64,000 bases of DNA from Hyphomicrobiales bacterium (lineage in GTDB: Bacteria; Pseudomonadota; Alphaproteobacteria; Rhizobiales; JAJFHB01): positions 1-64,000 of the forward strand of contig JAJFHE010000021.1 of NCBI GenBank assembly GCA_021775755.1, given 5' to 3'. Below the pieces are notes generated by a model, which saw nothing but the letters and a program-made list of their open reading frames with translations, made no database searches and was not told where the DNA came from. Below, piece after piece: positions 35,716-44,428 of the stretch. Made by a program: the position numbers and the translations under genes. Positions within the stretch are counted from its first letter, which is position 1. Each line of letters begins with the position of its first letter.

Positions 35716-35830
35716 TCCTGCGCGCGAGTCGCTCGTCGGACGGCCATGAATGAGGCTATCACGCTCGCCAACAAGATCGCCTGCGTGACGTGGGCTGATG
35801 CCCCCAGCGGGGCCAGCCGATCTCTCCTGC
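35716..35830 (+). pseudogene. IS110-family transposase C-terminal remnant (probable)
   Basis: One plus-strand frame reads 'VARRTAMNEAITLANKIA' then 'CVTWA', which follows the conserved C-terminal pattern of IS110-type transposases (ARRP.KVA.VALANKIAR..WA). Nothing else of the transposase is present upstream, where the secreted-protein gene begins on the other strand. It lies 190 bp before the hydroxylase 3'-end duplicate. The match is from memory and short, so it needs a database search. Confidence 0.4.
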
Positions 35831-36018
35831 CAGCAGCAACAAAACGTGCGGGCAAGAAGAAAGCGGACGTTGCCCTGTTGAACATTGAAAAAGTGCTTTT
35901 GCCTGATCCGCCACTTTCCGGATCTTGTGCCCAGTGTAGAGGTGGTCGCCGTACCGGCAGGCCACGGTACTCGACGATCAACGGTTCGATAACGCCCGTG
36001 CAGGCATTAAGGATCCGT

Positions 36019-36201
36019 TCGTCGCGGGCAGGAACCGGCTTGCCATGGGTGAGTTCTTCCATCAGCTGCGTCACCGCTACCGCGAGTGCAATTACGGCTC
36101 TTCCGAAACCCACTGGGACCGCCTGTTCGGCACATTCCACGACGGCTCCGAACAGGCCACGGATGTCATCAAGGAACGGCGCGGAATGATGCACGCCTGA
36201 G
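36019..36201 (+). pseudogene. Direct repeat B: hydroxylase 3'-end fragment
   Basis: A truncated copy of the last ~60 codons of the hydroxylase gene at 29108-30109, about 96% identical by eye over 183 bp, without indels, ending at the same stop. No 5' part is present. Two of the family's histidines are changed to arginine (HQLHHRYHE to HQLRHRYRE), which would destroy the metal site, so it is a decaying fragment. It marks one boundary of the 5.9-kb segment with the two large secreted proteins. Confidence 0.88.
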
Positions 36202-36207
36202 CATGTG

Positions 36208-37014
36208 TCAGCGTGGTCTGCAGCAGCCGATGCCTGATACGAACACCGAATCCGAAGGGCACATGCGGCAAATCTTGGCAACTTTTGACCCGTTTCGCCT
36301 GATATAGCCGCCATAGGTCCACTGTGTGGGGCAGCTCATGTCGGTCGGTACGTGAACGATATAGGGATTGCCGACATAGTTCGGGTTGCCGGAGCAGCTT
36401 TCACCGCGCGGCGGTGTCTGAATGGATCCCTCCAGCCCCTCCAGTCCAGGAAGCCCGGCTGTGAGCGCCGTGTCCTCTTCCAGCGGTTGCGGAGTTTCGC
36501 TATCGGGTGTTGCGTAGAGGTGATCCAGAGGGCTCGAGTCGCGCACGCCGGTGAGGCGTGTGACCTCTTCATTGCGCATTCCCATTGCCGCCTGCATCAC
36601 ATCGCGATAATGAGATGGGCCGCCTGAGAGGACGTTGATGCCGCCGAATATCTGGCCGACACCCAGTTCTAGGCAGGCGAATGCCACTTCACGGTCTTCG
36701 AGTTGTCGGACGGCCGCGGCCGCGCGCCCCAGGGCATGCCCGTAGACCAGGGCTTCCTCGTACTTCCCGAGGCCACGTTCGCTCATGTAAGTGGTTTGAA
36801 CGAATCCGTGAAAGCGGTTCCACAGCTCCGAACTGCGCGGCGTGTCCGTCGGGCAATCCACCGCAGCGAAAGCCGGCGTCGCCGAAAAAACCATCATCGC
36901 TGTTATCGCCGCAACCGCCAAGGAATACATAACGCCATGTTGCATCGATAGAGGCGTGGTCGCTTTGACCCGAGGCCGTGAACGTCCGATCTTGAATTTC
37001 GCTGTCGGCAGCAT
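36208..37014 (-). CDS. Secreted cysteine-rich protein, function unknown
   Basis: A 268-residue exported protein with a long basic N terminus and hydrophobic 'YSLAVAAITAMMVFSATPAFA' before a likely cleavage after AFA (~residue 50). The middle is helical ('YMSERGLGKYEEALVYGHALGRAAAAVRQLEDREVAFACLELG'), and the C-terminal ~60 residues are cysteine-rich (SCSGNP, MSCPTQ, KICRMCPSDS, GCC), which suggests disulfide bonds. GGAGG lies 9 nt before ATG 37014, with an in-frame GTG two codons earlier. No family is recognised. It shares strand and export signal with the two large secreted proteins, but direct repeat B and the IS110 remnant separate them. Confidence 0.65.
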   Translation of the reverse strand: MLPTAKFKIGRSRPRVKATTPLSMQHGVMYSLAVAAITAMMVFSATPAFAAVDCPTDTPRSSELWNRFHGFVQTTYMSERGLGKYEEALVYGHALGRAAAAVRQLEDREVAFACLELGVGQIFGGINVLSGGPSHYRDVMQAAMGMRNEEVTRLTGVRDSSPLDHLYATPDSETPQPLEEDTALTAGLPGLEGLEGSIQTPPRGESCSGNPNYVGNPYIVHVPTDMSCPTQWTYGGYIRRNGSKVAKICRMCPSDSVFVSGIGCCRPR

Positions 37015-37093
37015 GTGCACTTTCCTCCACGTTGCCAGAATAGAAGCTTAGATCGTGGCTTGAATGCCCGTTAACAGTCATGCCAATGACCCG

Positions 37094-38041
37094 TTACGCC
37101 CCCTTCTTGTCCTCCGCTAGATGCTGGAACAACCGGTCGGCGCGGGCGGCGAGCAGCGCTTTGCCGTCGCGTTCGCTCCAGTCGTAAATGCCCTTGCCGG
37201 ATTTGAGGCCGTAGTTTCCCGCGTTGACGAGTGTCGTCACTTCTTCCGGCGGCTTTGTGCTCGTGTCGATGGCGGGAAACAGAAACTCGCCGAAGGCATG
37301 CAGGATATCGAGACCGCCAAGCTCGGCGGATTCGATAGGTCCGGTGTCCGAGTACCGGCGCCCCAGCGTCATCTTCATGGACGTGTCGATCGCTTCCGCC
37401 GACGCAACCCCGTTTGCCCACATCGCCCAGGCCTCGCGCAGAATGGCGAACTGCAGCCGGTTGACGATGAACCCGTCGACTTCCTTGTCCATGACCGCCG
37501 GGACTTGCCCGGCCGATTTCAGAACATCGCACGCCCATGTCACGACATCGCGCGAGGTTTGCGGCCCGCCGCACACTTCGACGAGCGGCATGAGCTGCGC
37601 GGGATAAATGAAATGCATGGCAACGGCGCGTTCGGGGTGCTTCATGCCGCCTGTCATGAGGCTGATCGGCTGGCCGCTGGTGGAGCCGAGAACGATGTCT
37701 TCGGCGCAAACCGCATCGAGTTTCGAGAACACCTCGATCTGCAGCTCGCGAACCGCCGGCACCGCCTCGATGACGTGATCCGCTGCCGCCGCATCGCCAT
37801 AGTCCACGCTGGTGGAAATTCGGGACAGAGAGGCGCCCGCTTCTTCGCCGTCGGTCAGTCCTCGGTCAACGAACTGATCGAAGTTACCTTTGATGGCGGT
37901 GAGTGCCCGGGCCAGACTGTCTGGGTTTCGTCCAATCAACTTCACGGCCTTGCCGGCGCGCGCGAAGACCTGAGCGATGCCCTGACCCATGAGACCATTG
38001 CCGATGATGGCGACGGATTTGACCGCGTCTGCTGAAATCAT
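37094..38041 (-). CDS. 3-hydroxyacyl-CoA dehydrogenase NAD-binding family protein
   Basis: A 315-residue protein with the Rossmann motif 'VAIIGNGLMGQGIAQVFARAG' at the N terminus and the 3HCDH C-terminal domain ('DKEVDGFIVNRLQFAILREAWAMWANGVASAEAIDTSMKMTLGRRYSDTGPIESAELGGLD'). The family oxidises 3-hydroxyacyl-CoA or related beta-hydroxy acids with NAD+. 'HFIYPAQLMPLVEVCGG' stands where many members have 'HFFNPPHLMPLVEVV'. ATG 38041 fits the conserved start. It is a single gene, divergent from an alpha/beta hydrolase. L-carnitine dehydrogenase- or gulonate dehydrogenase-like activity is also possible. Confidence 0.85.
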   Translation of the reverse strand: MISADAVKSVAIIGNGLMGQGIAQVFARAGKAVKLIGRNPDSLARALTAIKGNFDQFVDRGLTDGEEAGASLSRISTSVDYGDAAAADHVIEAVPAVRELQIEVFSKLDAVCAEDIVLGSTSGQPISLMTGGMKHPERAVAMHFIYPAQLMPLVEVCGGPQTSRDVVTWACDVLKSAGQVPAVMDKEVDGFIVNRLQFAILREAWAMWANGVASAEAIDTSMKMTLGRRYSDTGPIESAELGGLDILHAFGEFLFPAIDTSTKPPEEVTTLVNAGNYGLKSGKGIYDWSERDGKALLAARADRLFQHLAEDKKGA

Positions 38042-38155
38042 GATTCCGAGTGTCCTTTGATTTTTGCTCTGGAAGGATAGTGCCGGGGCGAGAATAAGCA
38101 TAGCCTTCTGCGGTTGCCCTCGAACCTCGCGACAACCAGAGACGTGGTTTCATGT

Positions 38156-38794
38156 ATGACTGATTTCCTGAGCGACGGACCTGAAAATACCCCAGCGGCG
38201 CTTGTGTTCGCCCATGGTGCCGGAGCGCCGATGGACTCCAATTTCATGAACGCCATGGCGCAGTTGATCGCCGGTCATGACGTTCGGGTACTGAGGTTCG
38301 AATTTCCCTATATGGCCGAGCGCCGCGTGACCGGCAAAAGGCGGCCGCCACCGCGCGCGGAGACGCTTATGGACTATTTCGCCGGCATCATCGGTGAGGC
38401 TCCGGCGCCTCCGGGTGCGGCGCTTTTCATCGGCGGCAAGTCGATGGGCGGACGTATCGCGAGCCTTGTTGCGCAAGCCGAACACGATGCGGGCCGGGTC
38501 GCCGGCCTGATCTGCCTTGGCTACCCGTTTCATCCTCCCGGCAAGCCAGATCGGCTTCGTACCGATCACCTGATCGGCTCCACGGTGCCAGCGCTTATCT
38601 GCCAGGGCGAGCGCGATCCGTTCGGCACCAAAGAAGAGGTCCCGGGCTACGGGTTGCCCGCGGCAACGCGCGTTCACTGGGCACCCGACGGCAACCACGA
38701 CCTCAGCCCCCGCAAAGCGAGCGGCCGCACGGCGGAAGACAACTGGACGGACTGCGCCGCCACAATCGGCGGATTTATCGGGAGCGTGGTTTAG
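38156..38794 (+). CDS. Alpha/beta-fold hydrolase of the KANSL3/YcjC-like type
   Basis: A 212-residue compact hydrolase. 'ALVFAHGAGAPMDSNFMNAMAQLIAGHDVRVLRFEFPYM' is the typical N-terminal strand-loop-helix of this group, 'FIGGKSMGGRIAS' contains the nucleophile Ser in a GKSMGG elbow, 'LICQGERDPFG' the acid and 'WAPDGNHDLSPR' the catalytic His. The function is unknown; homologues are annotated as dienelactone-hydrolase-like. ATG 38156 is chosen by homology. The stop overlaps the convergent TerB-like gene by 4 bp. Confidence 0.85.
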   Translation: MTDFLSDGPENTPAALVFAHGAGAPMDSNFMNAMAQLIAGHDVRVLRFEFPYMAERRVTGKRRPPPRAETLMDYFAGIIGEAPAPPGAALFIGGKSMGGRIASLVAQAEHDAGRVAGLICLGYPFHPPGKPDRLRTDHLIGSTVPALICQGERDPFGTKEEVPGYGLPAATRVHWAPDGNHDLSPRKASGRTAEDNWTDCAATIGGFIGSVV

Positions 38795-39204
38795 AGCACC
38801 GCGTGCCGCGCCCGGGCACCGCGCTCGATGGCGGCGAGGGTCAGCTTGTCGATGTTGAGGGCATCGCGCAGCATCTGCAGGAACCGCAGTTCCTCCTGCT
38901 CTACGGAGAGGTCGACGGCGGCAACTTCCACCGCCAGCGCATAACCGGTTTCGTGCAGTTTCTTCGGCAGGCCTTCCGCGACCAGGGAGAGCACCGTTCC
39001 GAGGCCGTCTTCCTCGCTCAGGATGTCACCGCACTCGCGCGCGATGTGCACAAGCCGTTCCGGATCGAAATCCTGAAACACCGGCAGGTGCGAGACGATC
39101 TGGCCGATACGGTTCAGCTCGCTGTCTGAAATCTGCCGGTCGACGGCGGCGATCGTGACCATGACGTAGATAAGCGCCTGGTGGTGGCCAATGGTTTGCG
39201 TCAT
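38791..39204 (-). CDS. TerB-family protein
   Basis: A 137-residue helical cytoplasmic protein. 'LIYVMVTIAAVDRQISDSELNRIGQIVSHLP' has the TerB-type metal-binding D...S..E pattern, repeated in 'ALAVEVAAVDLSVEQEELRFLQMLRDALNI'. TerB-like proteins are associated with tellurite resistance and membrane stress responses, but single copies without other ter genes, as here, have no known role. ATG 39204 is preferred over upstream frames that cross a gap. It follows the dinG gene on the same strand after 67 bp. Confidence 0.82.
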   Translation of the reverse strand: MTQTIGHHQALIYVMVTIAAVDRQISDSELNRIGQIVSHLPVFQDFDPERLVHIARECGDILSEEDGLGTVLSLVAEGLPKKLHETGYALAVEVAAVDLSVEQEELRFLQMLRDALNIDKLTLAAIERGARARHAVL

Positions 39205-39271
39205 GCGACAGCTCCTGATCCTGATGCCCGGGTGTGGCGTTAAGCGGTTGAAATAAGCGTCTTGCGCCGAT

Positions 39272-42112
39272 TCAACAAGGCGTGTTGTCCAGAAAATCGC
39301 GCACCGCGTCAATAGCGTCGACGAGACCCATGCGCTCAATTTCAAGCGCATCGGGAAATGCGGTTGAGAAGCGCGACGCGAGCCGGCTGTCAAGGACAAC
39401 GAAAACACCACGGTCGCGGGCAGACCGGATGAGCCGCCCGAACGCCTGGCGCAGCCGCAGCCGCACGATCATATCCTGATAGGCATTGCCACCGAACGCC
39501 GCGCGCCGCGCCCGCTCCAGCACATTGGGCTGCGGCCACGGCACCCGGTCGAGCACGATGAGACGCAGGCTGTCGCCCGGCACATCTACACCGTCGCGCA
39601 CCGCGTCGGTGCCGAGCAGGCAGGAATTGCGGTCTTCGCGGAAGAGGTCGACCAGCGTGCCGATATCGATCGGGTCGACATGCTGCGCGAACAATGACAG
39701 GCCGGCTTCCGCCAGAGGGCCGAGCAGCCGTTCGTGCACGGCGCGCAGGCGGCGGATCGCGGTAAAGAGGCCCAAGGCGCCACCGCGCGATGCGAGCATC
39801 AGTTCGCGGTAGGCGGCGGCCACCTGATCGACGGCGTCGCGGTTTACGTCGTTGACGACGATGAGGCGCGCGTTGGCGCCGTAATCGAAGGGCGACTCGT
39901 AAGCCTGGCGCAGCGCCGGGACCGCGAGATGCGCGGCACCTGTACGCATTTCCGCATTCTGCCAGTCGTCCGGCACATCCTTCGGCCGGTCCTTGAGGGT
40001 GGCGGACGTGATGAGAACACCGTCGGCGCCTTCAAGAACCGCCTTTGCAAACGGCTTCGTTGGATCGATCCAGTGCCGGTGAAGGCCGGTATCGATCTCC
40101 TGGCCGAAGGCGGTTTCGATGGAGAACCATTCGCTGAAATCGGCTTCAGGCTCCGCGGTCAGCGTGCGCAGCATGTCCTGCCAGCCGGGCAGGATGAGCG
40201 CGGCGCGGCGCATCAGGCCGCGCACCAGCGCCTCGATGCGCCCGCGCTCCACGCTGTCGAGTTCATCGGCGTCATCGTCGAGCCGCGCATTGAGCGTTTC
40301 GGCAAGCGCGCGCAATGGCTGTGCGATCCGCGCAAGCGCCCGGTCGAGCGGGCTGACGGTCGCCGAAACATCCTCATTGAGAGGCCGGCAGTCTGTTTCG
40401 AGCGCGTAACCGGTCTGGCCTTGCGTGCGTGCTTCGACCTGAACCCGCACTTCGGCCAGAAACGCTTCGGCTGCGTTTGCCGGTGCGCCGCCATGCAGGC
40501 GCTGCATCCAGCCGGGCGAGGGCAGTTCGCGCGCCGCGTCGATGATTTCCTGCATCAGGTCTTCGGCCTGCTGGTCGTCGTTCGTGAGGCCGCTCAAGCG
40601 GTCGGCAAGGCCGCGCCCGCGCCGCCCACGCGCCTCGGGCCCGCGTATCCAGCGTCTGAGTTCGGCCATCTCAAGGCCTGTCAGATGGCCCGAGAAGGCG
40701 CTGTCCGCCGCATCGAACACGTGATGGCCCTCATCGAAGATGATGCGCGTGATGGCGTCCGTCCCCGCCGGCAGGTCCATATCCTCAAACGCGTCGCCAA
40801 GCGCTGCATGGGTCATCACCAGCGCATGGTTTGCGATCACCAGGTCGGCGCGCCGCGCATCGCGCTGCACTTTCTCGATGAAGCATTTGCGGTAATGCTG
40901 GCAGGCGGAATAGATGCATTCGCCGCGGCGGTCGGTAAGGCCGAGCGACAGCGGCGTGACGGTGCGTCCGCGCTGGGTGTTCTCGCCGGCAACCAGCGGC
41001 AGCAGCCAGGCAGGAAAATCGCCGCCGACCATATCGCCGTCGCGGGTGGCCCGCGCCCAGCGCGCGACAAGCGCGGAGAACAGGGCGGCGCGGCGCGAAC
41101 CCGCGCCCTGCCGCGCCGTCCATTCCTGAAAGTTCAGCAGGCACAGATAGTTCTCCCGGCCCTTGCGCACGACGACTTTGCGCGTCTTTCCCTGGCCATT
41201 GGCGTAAATGCGCCGCGTCTCGCGTTCAAGCTGGCGCTGCAGGTTCTTGGTGTAGGTGGAAATCCACACCGCGCCGGCATTGCGCTCCGCCCAAAGTGCG
41301 GAGGGTGCGAGATATCCAAGTGTTTTGCCAAGCCCGGTTCCCGCCTCCGCCAGAAGAATGGTGTTCTCGCCGGCCTGCGCCATCGGTTTGAACACCCGCG
41401 CGACTTCGCGGGCATATTCGCGCTGGGCATCGCGCTCTTCCGCGCTGTCCCCGAGAAGCCGCCGCAACAGGTTTTCCGCTTCGCCTGCTTCAACGCCATG
41501 CGATGCCGCCGGCGGTCTTGGGCCTGGATCCTCCCAGTCGTCGATCCTGTCCCAGACATTGAGGCCGGTCGCGCCAAGGCTTCCCGCATCGCCCGCACCG
41601 CCGTCCAGGCTTTCGATAATGTAGGGCGCCCACGGCCAGTGCGCCGCATTGAGATGGCGCGCGATCTGCAGGGTCTCGCGCTTCGGTGCGATGTCCGAGC
41701 CCGCGAGCCCGTCAATCAGCGCGCGCGCAATGGCATGCAGGTCCGACGCCGCATCCGTTTCCTCCAGCCCGAGTGCGCGAGCCAGACCGCGCGGCGTCGG
41801 CAGCGCCGCATGCGCCGGGCGCGCAAAGGCGAAGAGCTCCGCCACATCGAAATGCGGTGCGTTGGCGGCGGCGCGAGAGAGCTCGTTCGATGCCTTGGCG
41901 GCAAGCGCCATACGGCTGATGGTGAAGGCAGCATGACAAACGAAGTGCGGTTCGCCGGCAAGCCGTTCAAGCGCTTCGTCGGGCGCGCAGACTTCGGTTG
42001 CCCCCGCGCCATCGCGGCGCATCACAACGGTGCCGCTCGCGGCAAGCGCCGGGATCGCGTCAAGCGCGCGTCTTCCTGCTTCCGTCGAACTCTCTGGCAT
42101 AAGTGTGTCCAC
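39272..42112 (-). CDS. dinG: ATP-dependent DNA helicase, DinG/XPD family
   Basis: A 946-residue superfamily 2 helicase. Walker A 'LAEAGTGLGKTLGY' is at ~254-267, the DEAH-like box reads DEGHH (460-464), and four cysteines (C324, C399, C404, C410) sit between them as in the 4Fe-4S domain of XPD/DinG helicases; motif VI is 'QAFGRLIRSARDRG'. The N-terminal ~220 residues form an accessory domain common in alphaproteobacterial homologues. The enzyme unwinds damaged or R-loop/G4 DNA. The GTG start (42112) has GAGG just upstream; ATG 42100 is the alternative. It is divergent from lysK across a 157-bp gap with tandem repeats. Confidence 0.88.
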   Translation of the reverse strand: MDTLMPESSTEAGRRALDAIPALAASGTVVMRRDGAGATEVCAPDEALERLAGEPHFVCHAAFTISRMALAAKASNELSRAAANAPHFDVAELFAFARPAHAALPTPRGLARALGLEETDAASDLHAIARALIDGLAGSDIAPKRETLQIARHLNAAHWPWAPYIIESLDGGAGDAGSLGATGLNVWDRIDDWEDPGPRPPAASHGVEAGEAENLLRRLLGDSAEERDAQREYAREVARVFKPMAQAGENTILLAEAGTGLGKTLGYLAPSALWAERNAGAVWISTYTKNLQRQLERETRRIYANGQGKTRKVVVRKGRENYLCLLNFQEWTARQGAGSRRAALFSALVARWARATRDGDMVGGDFPAWLLPLVAGENTQRGRTVTPLSLGLTDRRGECIYSACQHYRKCFIEKVQRDARRADLVIANHALVMTHAALGDAFEDMDLPAGTDAITRIIFDEGHHVFDAADSAFSGHLTGLEMAELRRWIRGPEARGRRGRGLADRLSGLTNDDQQAEDLMQEIIDAARELPSPGWMQRLHGGAPANAAEAFLAEVRVQVEARTQGQTGYALETDCRPLNEDVSATVSPLDRALARIAQPLRALAETLNARLDDDADELDSVERGRIEALVRGLMRRAALILPGWQDMLRTLTAEPEADFSEWFSIETAFGQEIDTGLHRHWIDPTKPFAKAVLEGADGVLITSATLKDRPKDVPDDWQNAEMRTGAAHLAVPALRQAYESPFDYGANARLIVVNDVNRDAVDQVAAAYRELMLASRGGALGLFTAIRRLRAVHERLLGPLAEAGLSLFAQHVDPIDIGTLVDLFREDRNSCLLGTDAVRDGVDVPGDSLRLIVLDRVPWPQPNVLERARRAAFGGNAYQDMIVRLRLRQAFGRLIRSARDRGVFVVLDSRLASRFSTAFPDALEIERMGLVDAIDAVRDFLDNTPC

Positions 42113-42151
42113 AGCACCTCAGATAGGACGCGCCGATGCGATTCGGCACCC

Positions 42152-42207
42152 TCTTTGAAGTTTGTACCCCTCTTTCAAGCTTGTACCCCTCTTTCAAGCT
42201 TCTACCA
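42152..42207. repeat. Three tandem 19-bp repeats in the dinG-lysK divergent promoter region
   Basis: Units TCTTTGAAGTTTGTACCCC (42152-42170), TCTTTCAAGCTTGTACCCC (42171-42189) and TCTTTCAAGCTTCTACCA (42190-42207) lie head to tail. The two flanking genes point away, so the array could be an operator for a regulator or a slippage product. The central AAGCTT makes each unit partly palindromic. No function is known. Confidence 0.75.
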
Positions 42208-42269
42208 TTGACGGCATCCCATGTGGCGGGCATACACCGCGAACATTGAAACGCAATGGCTGACTTGAA

Positions 42270-43868
42270 ATGTTTGAAGATCTGGCGCTTCGCGAAGCCG
42301 CACTGGAGAGCAAGGCGTGGCCATTTGAAGAAGCCCGCAAGCTGCTTGCCCGGATGGAACGGCGTGGCGTCGACCGCAACGATATTCTGTTCGAGACCGG
42401 ATACGGTCCAAGCGGCCTTCCCCATATCGGAACATTCGGCGAGGTTGCGCGCACGACCATGGTGCGCACCGCCTTCCGGCTCCTGACCGGCGATCAGGTG
42501 CCGACCCGTCTGTTGTGTTTTTCCGATGACATGGATGGCCTGCGCAAGGTTCCCGACAATGTCCCGAACAAGGAAAAGATGGCGGCCTTCATCGGCAAGC
42601 CGCTGACCCGCGTGCCGGACCCCTTCTCGGACGAATATGAAAGCTTCGCGCACCACAATAATGCGCGCCTTCGCGCCTTTCTCGACCGCTTCGACTTCGA
42701 ATACGAGTTCGCCAGCTCAACCGACTACTATACCTCCGGCCGCTTCGATGAAGCGCTGATGCGCATGCTCGAAGTCTATGATCAGGTCATGGAGATTATT
42801 CTCCCGACCCTTGGGCCCGAACGCCGCCAGACCTATTCGCCCTTCCTGCCGGTCTGTCCGCGCACCGGCAATGTGCTGCAGGTGCCGATGGTCGAGCGCG
42901 ACGTGAAGCGCGGCACCATCGTTTATCTCGATCCGGAGACGGGTGGGAAGACGGAAGTCTCCGTCACCGGCGGTCACGTCAAATGCCAGTGGAAGGCGGA
43001 TTGGGCATTGCGCTGGTTCGCGCTCGGCGTCGATTATGAAATGGCGGGCAAGGACCTGATCGATTCCGTCACGCTTTCAAGCAAGGTGTGCAAGGCGCTC
43101 GGCGGCCCGCCGCCGGACGGCTTCAACTACGAGCTCTTCCTCGACGAAAACGCCCAGAAGATCTCAAAGTCCAAGGGCAACGGCCTCACCATCGACGAGT
43201 GGCTACGCTACGCCTCGCCGGAAAGCCTGCAGCTCTTCATGTATCAGGGCCCGCGCAAGGCCAAGCGGCTCTTTTTCGATGTCATTCCGAAAAACGTCGA
43301 TGAGTATCTGACATTCCTCGGCAAATACTCCGAACAGGAACTCAAGGAACAGCTCGGCAATCCGGTCTGGCACATTCATGCCGGTAAGCCGCCTGTGAGC
43401 GATGTGCCGGTCACCTTCGGACTTTTGCTCAACCTGGTCTCGGCCAGCAACGCCCACGATGCCAATGTGCTTTGGGGCTTCATCGGCAATTATGCGGGCG
43501 AAGTGGCACCTGAAACCCACACGGTTCTGGCCGCCATGGTCGACTACGCGATCCAGTATTTCCACGATTTCGTCAAGCCGACGAAAACCTACCGCGCACC
43601 GACCGATGTTGAACGCGCCGCGCTTGAGCAACTGGCGGAAACACTGCGCGGGCTCGACCGCTCAAGCGATGCGGAAGCAATCCAGAACGCCGTTTACGAA
43701 GTCGGCAAGGCGCATCCCTTCGAGAACCTGCGCGACTGGTTCCGCGCCATCTACGAAGTGCTGCTCGGCCAGAGTCAGGGCCCGCGCTTCGGCTCCTTCA
43801 TCGCGCTTTACGGCATCGACGAGACCATCGCGCTGATCGAAAAGGGGCTCGCCGGCGAACTCGGCTGA
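42270..43868 (+). CDS. lysK: Lysyl-tRNA synthetase, class I
   Basis: Charges tRNA-Lys. The class I form is typical of archaea, spirochetes and alphaproteobacteria, unlike class II LysS. The 532-residue protein has '[14 protein letters not shown]' (HIGH-like motif, PHIG at 51-54) and '[15 protein letters not shown]' (KMSKS-like motif at 297-301), plus the alpha-helical anticodon cage at the C terminus. The presence of this gene supports the alphaproteobacterial assignment. ATG 42270 is the first residue of the conserved N terminus. The stop lies 6 bp from that of the convergent cupin gene. Confidence 0.97.
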   Translation: MFEDLALREAALESKAWPFEEARKLLARMERRGVDRNDILFETGYGPSGLPHIGTFGEVARTTMVRTAFRLLTGDQVPTRLLCFSDDMDGLRKVPDNVPNKEKMAAFIGKPLTRVPDPFSDEYESFAHHNNARLRAFLDRFDFEYEFASSTDYYTSGRFDEALMRMLEVYDQVMEIILPTLGPERRQTYSPFLPVCPRTGNVLQVPMVERDVKRGTIVYLDPETGGKTEVSVTGGHVKCQWKADWALRWFALGVDYEMAGKDLIDSVTLSSKVCKALGGPPPDGFNYELFLDENAQKISKSKGNGLTIDEWLRYASPESLQLFMYQGPRKAKRLFFDVIPKNVDEYLTFLGKYSEQELKEQLGNPVWHIHAGKPPVSDVPVTFGLLLNLVSASNAHDANVLWGFIGNYAGEVAPETHTVLAAMVDYAIQYFHDFVKPTKTYRAPTDVERAALEQLAETLRGLDRSSDAEAIQNAVYEVGKAHPFENLRDWFRAIYEVLLGQSQGPRFGSFIALYGIDETIALIEKGLAGELG

Positions 43869-43874
43869 CGCGCC

Positions 43875-44354
43875 TTACTTTGGATAGGGCTTCCCGTCGC
43901 GGTGCGTAAACCAGCCGCCGCCTGCACGTCCCAGGATTTGCAGATCGATGTCCGCGTAATGACCGTCGTCGTCTTCCTTGCGGCTGCCGATCTCGAGATA
44001 GACCGCATCCGTGTCACTGTCATTGACGAGGTGGTGGCCGTTTTCGGTACCTGCCTTGAAGCCTGCGCTAAAGCCCGGCGCTAGGTCGGTCCTGCCGTCA
44101 TCGGTCACCAGAGTCGGTGTGCCGGAAAGGATATAGACGAACTCGTCCTCTTGGCTGTGCCAGTGGCGCTGCGATGACCAGGCGCCTGGCGGCAGGGTCA
44201 CCAGATTGACGCCGAAGTCGGTCAGGCCGAACAACTCGCCGAGCACTCGCCGCAAGCGCGGCGCCACCGGCGCATCAAACGGTGCCGGATAGCTTGACCC
44301 CGCGTGTTCCTCGATTCCGGAAACCTCCAGGGCGGCCGGTGCGTGTTCGCTCAT
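43875..44354 (-). CDS. Cupin domain protein
   Basis: A 159-residue cupin. The metal site is visible in 'HWHSQEDEFVYILSG' (H..HxxxxE form), followed by 'PGFSAGFKAGTENGHHLVN' (second cupin motif with His). The C terminus 'GWFTHRDGKPYPK' is typical of small cupins annotated as 'cupin domain protein / XRE-less transcriptional cupin'. No enzymatic function can be assigned. It is convergent with lysK. Confidence 0.82.
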   Translation of the reverse strand: MSEHAPAALEVSGIEEHAGSSYPAPFDAPVAPRLRRVLGELFGLTDFGVNLVTLPPGAWSSQRHWHSQEDEFVYILSGTPTLVTDDGRTDLAPGFSAGFKAGTENGHHLVNDSDTDAVYLEIGSRKEDDDGHYADIDLQILGRAGGGWFTHRDGKPYPK

Positions 44355-44428
44355 ATCTAACTCCGCTGTTCATCTGATGGGCTCTATCTATAATCGGCGC
44401 CTCGCAGTCACAAGGGAAGGGCGCGCGA

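Noticed and set aside
35671-36189. 172-codon plus-strand frame as an intact gene
   Set aside because: It joins an IS110-like tail to a different frame of the hydroxylase fragment; no single recognisable protein and no start signal.
42152-42207. CRISPR-like array
   Set aside because: Repeats are directly adjacent without spacers and only three units exist; no cas genes in the window.
39734-42211. 825-codon plus-strand open frame
   Set aside because: Antisense to dinG over its whole length; the dinG product has all helicase motifs, while this frame has none and is rich in Arg/His/Ala as expected for a high-GC shadow.
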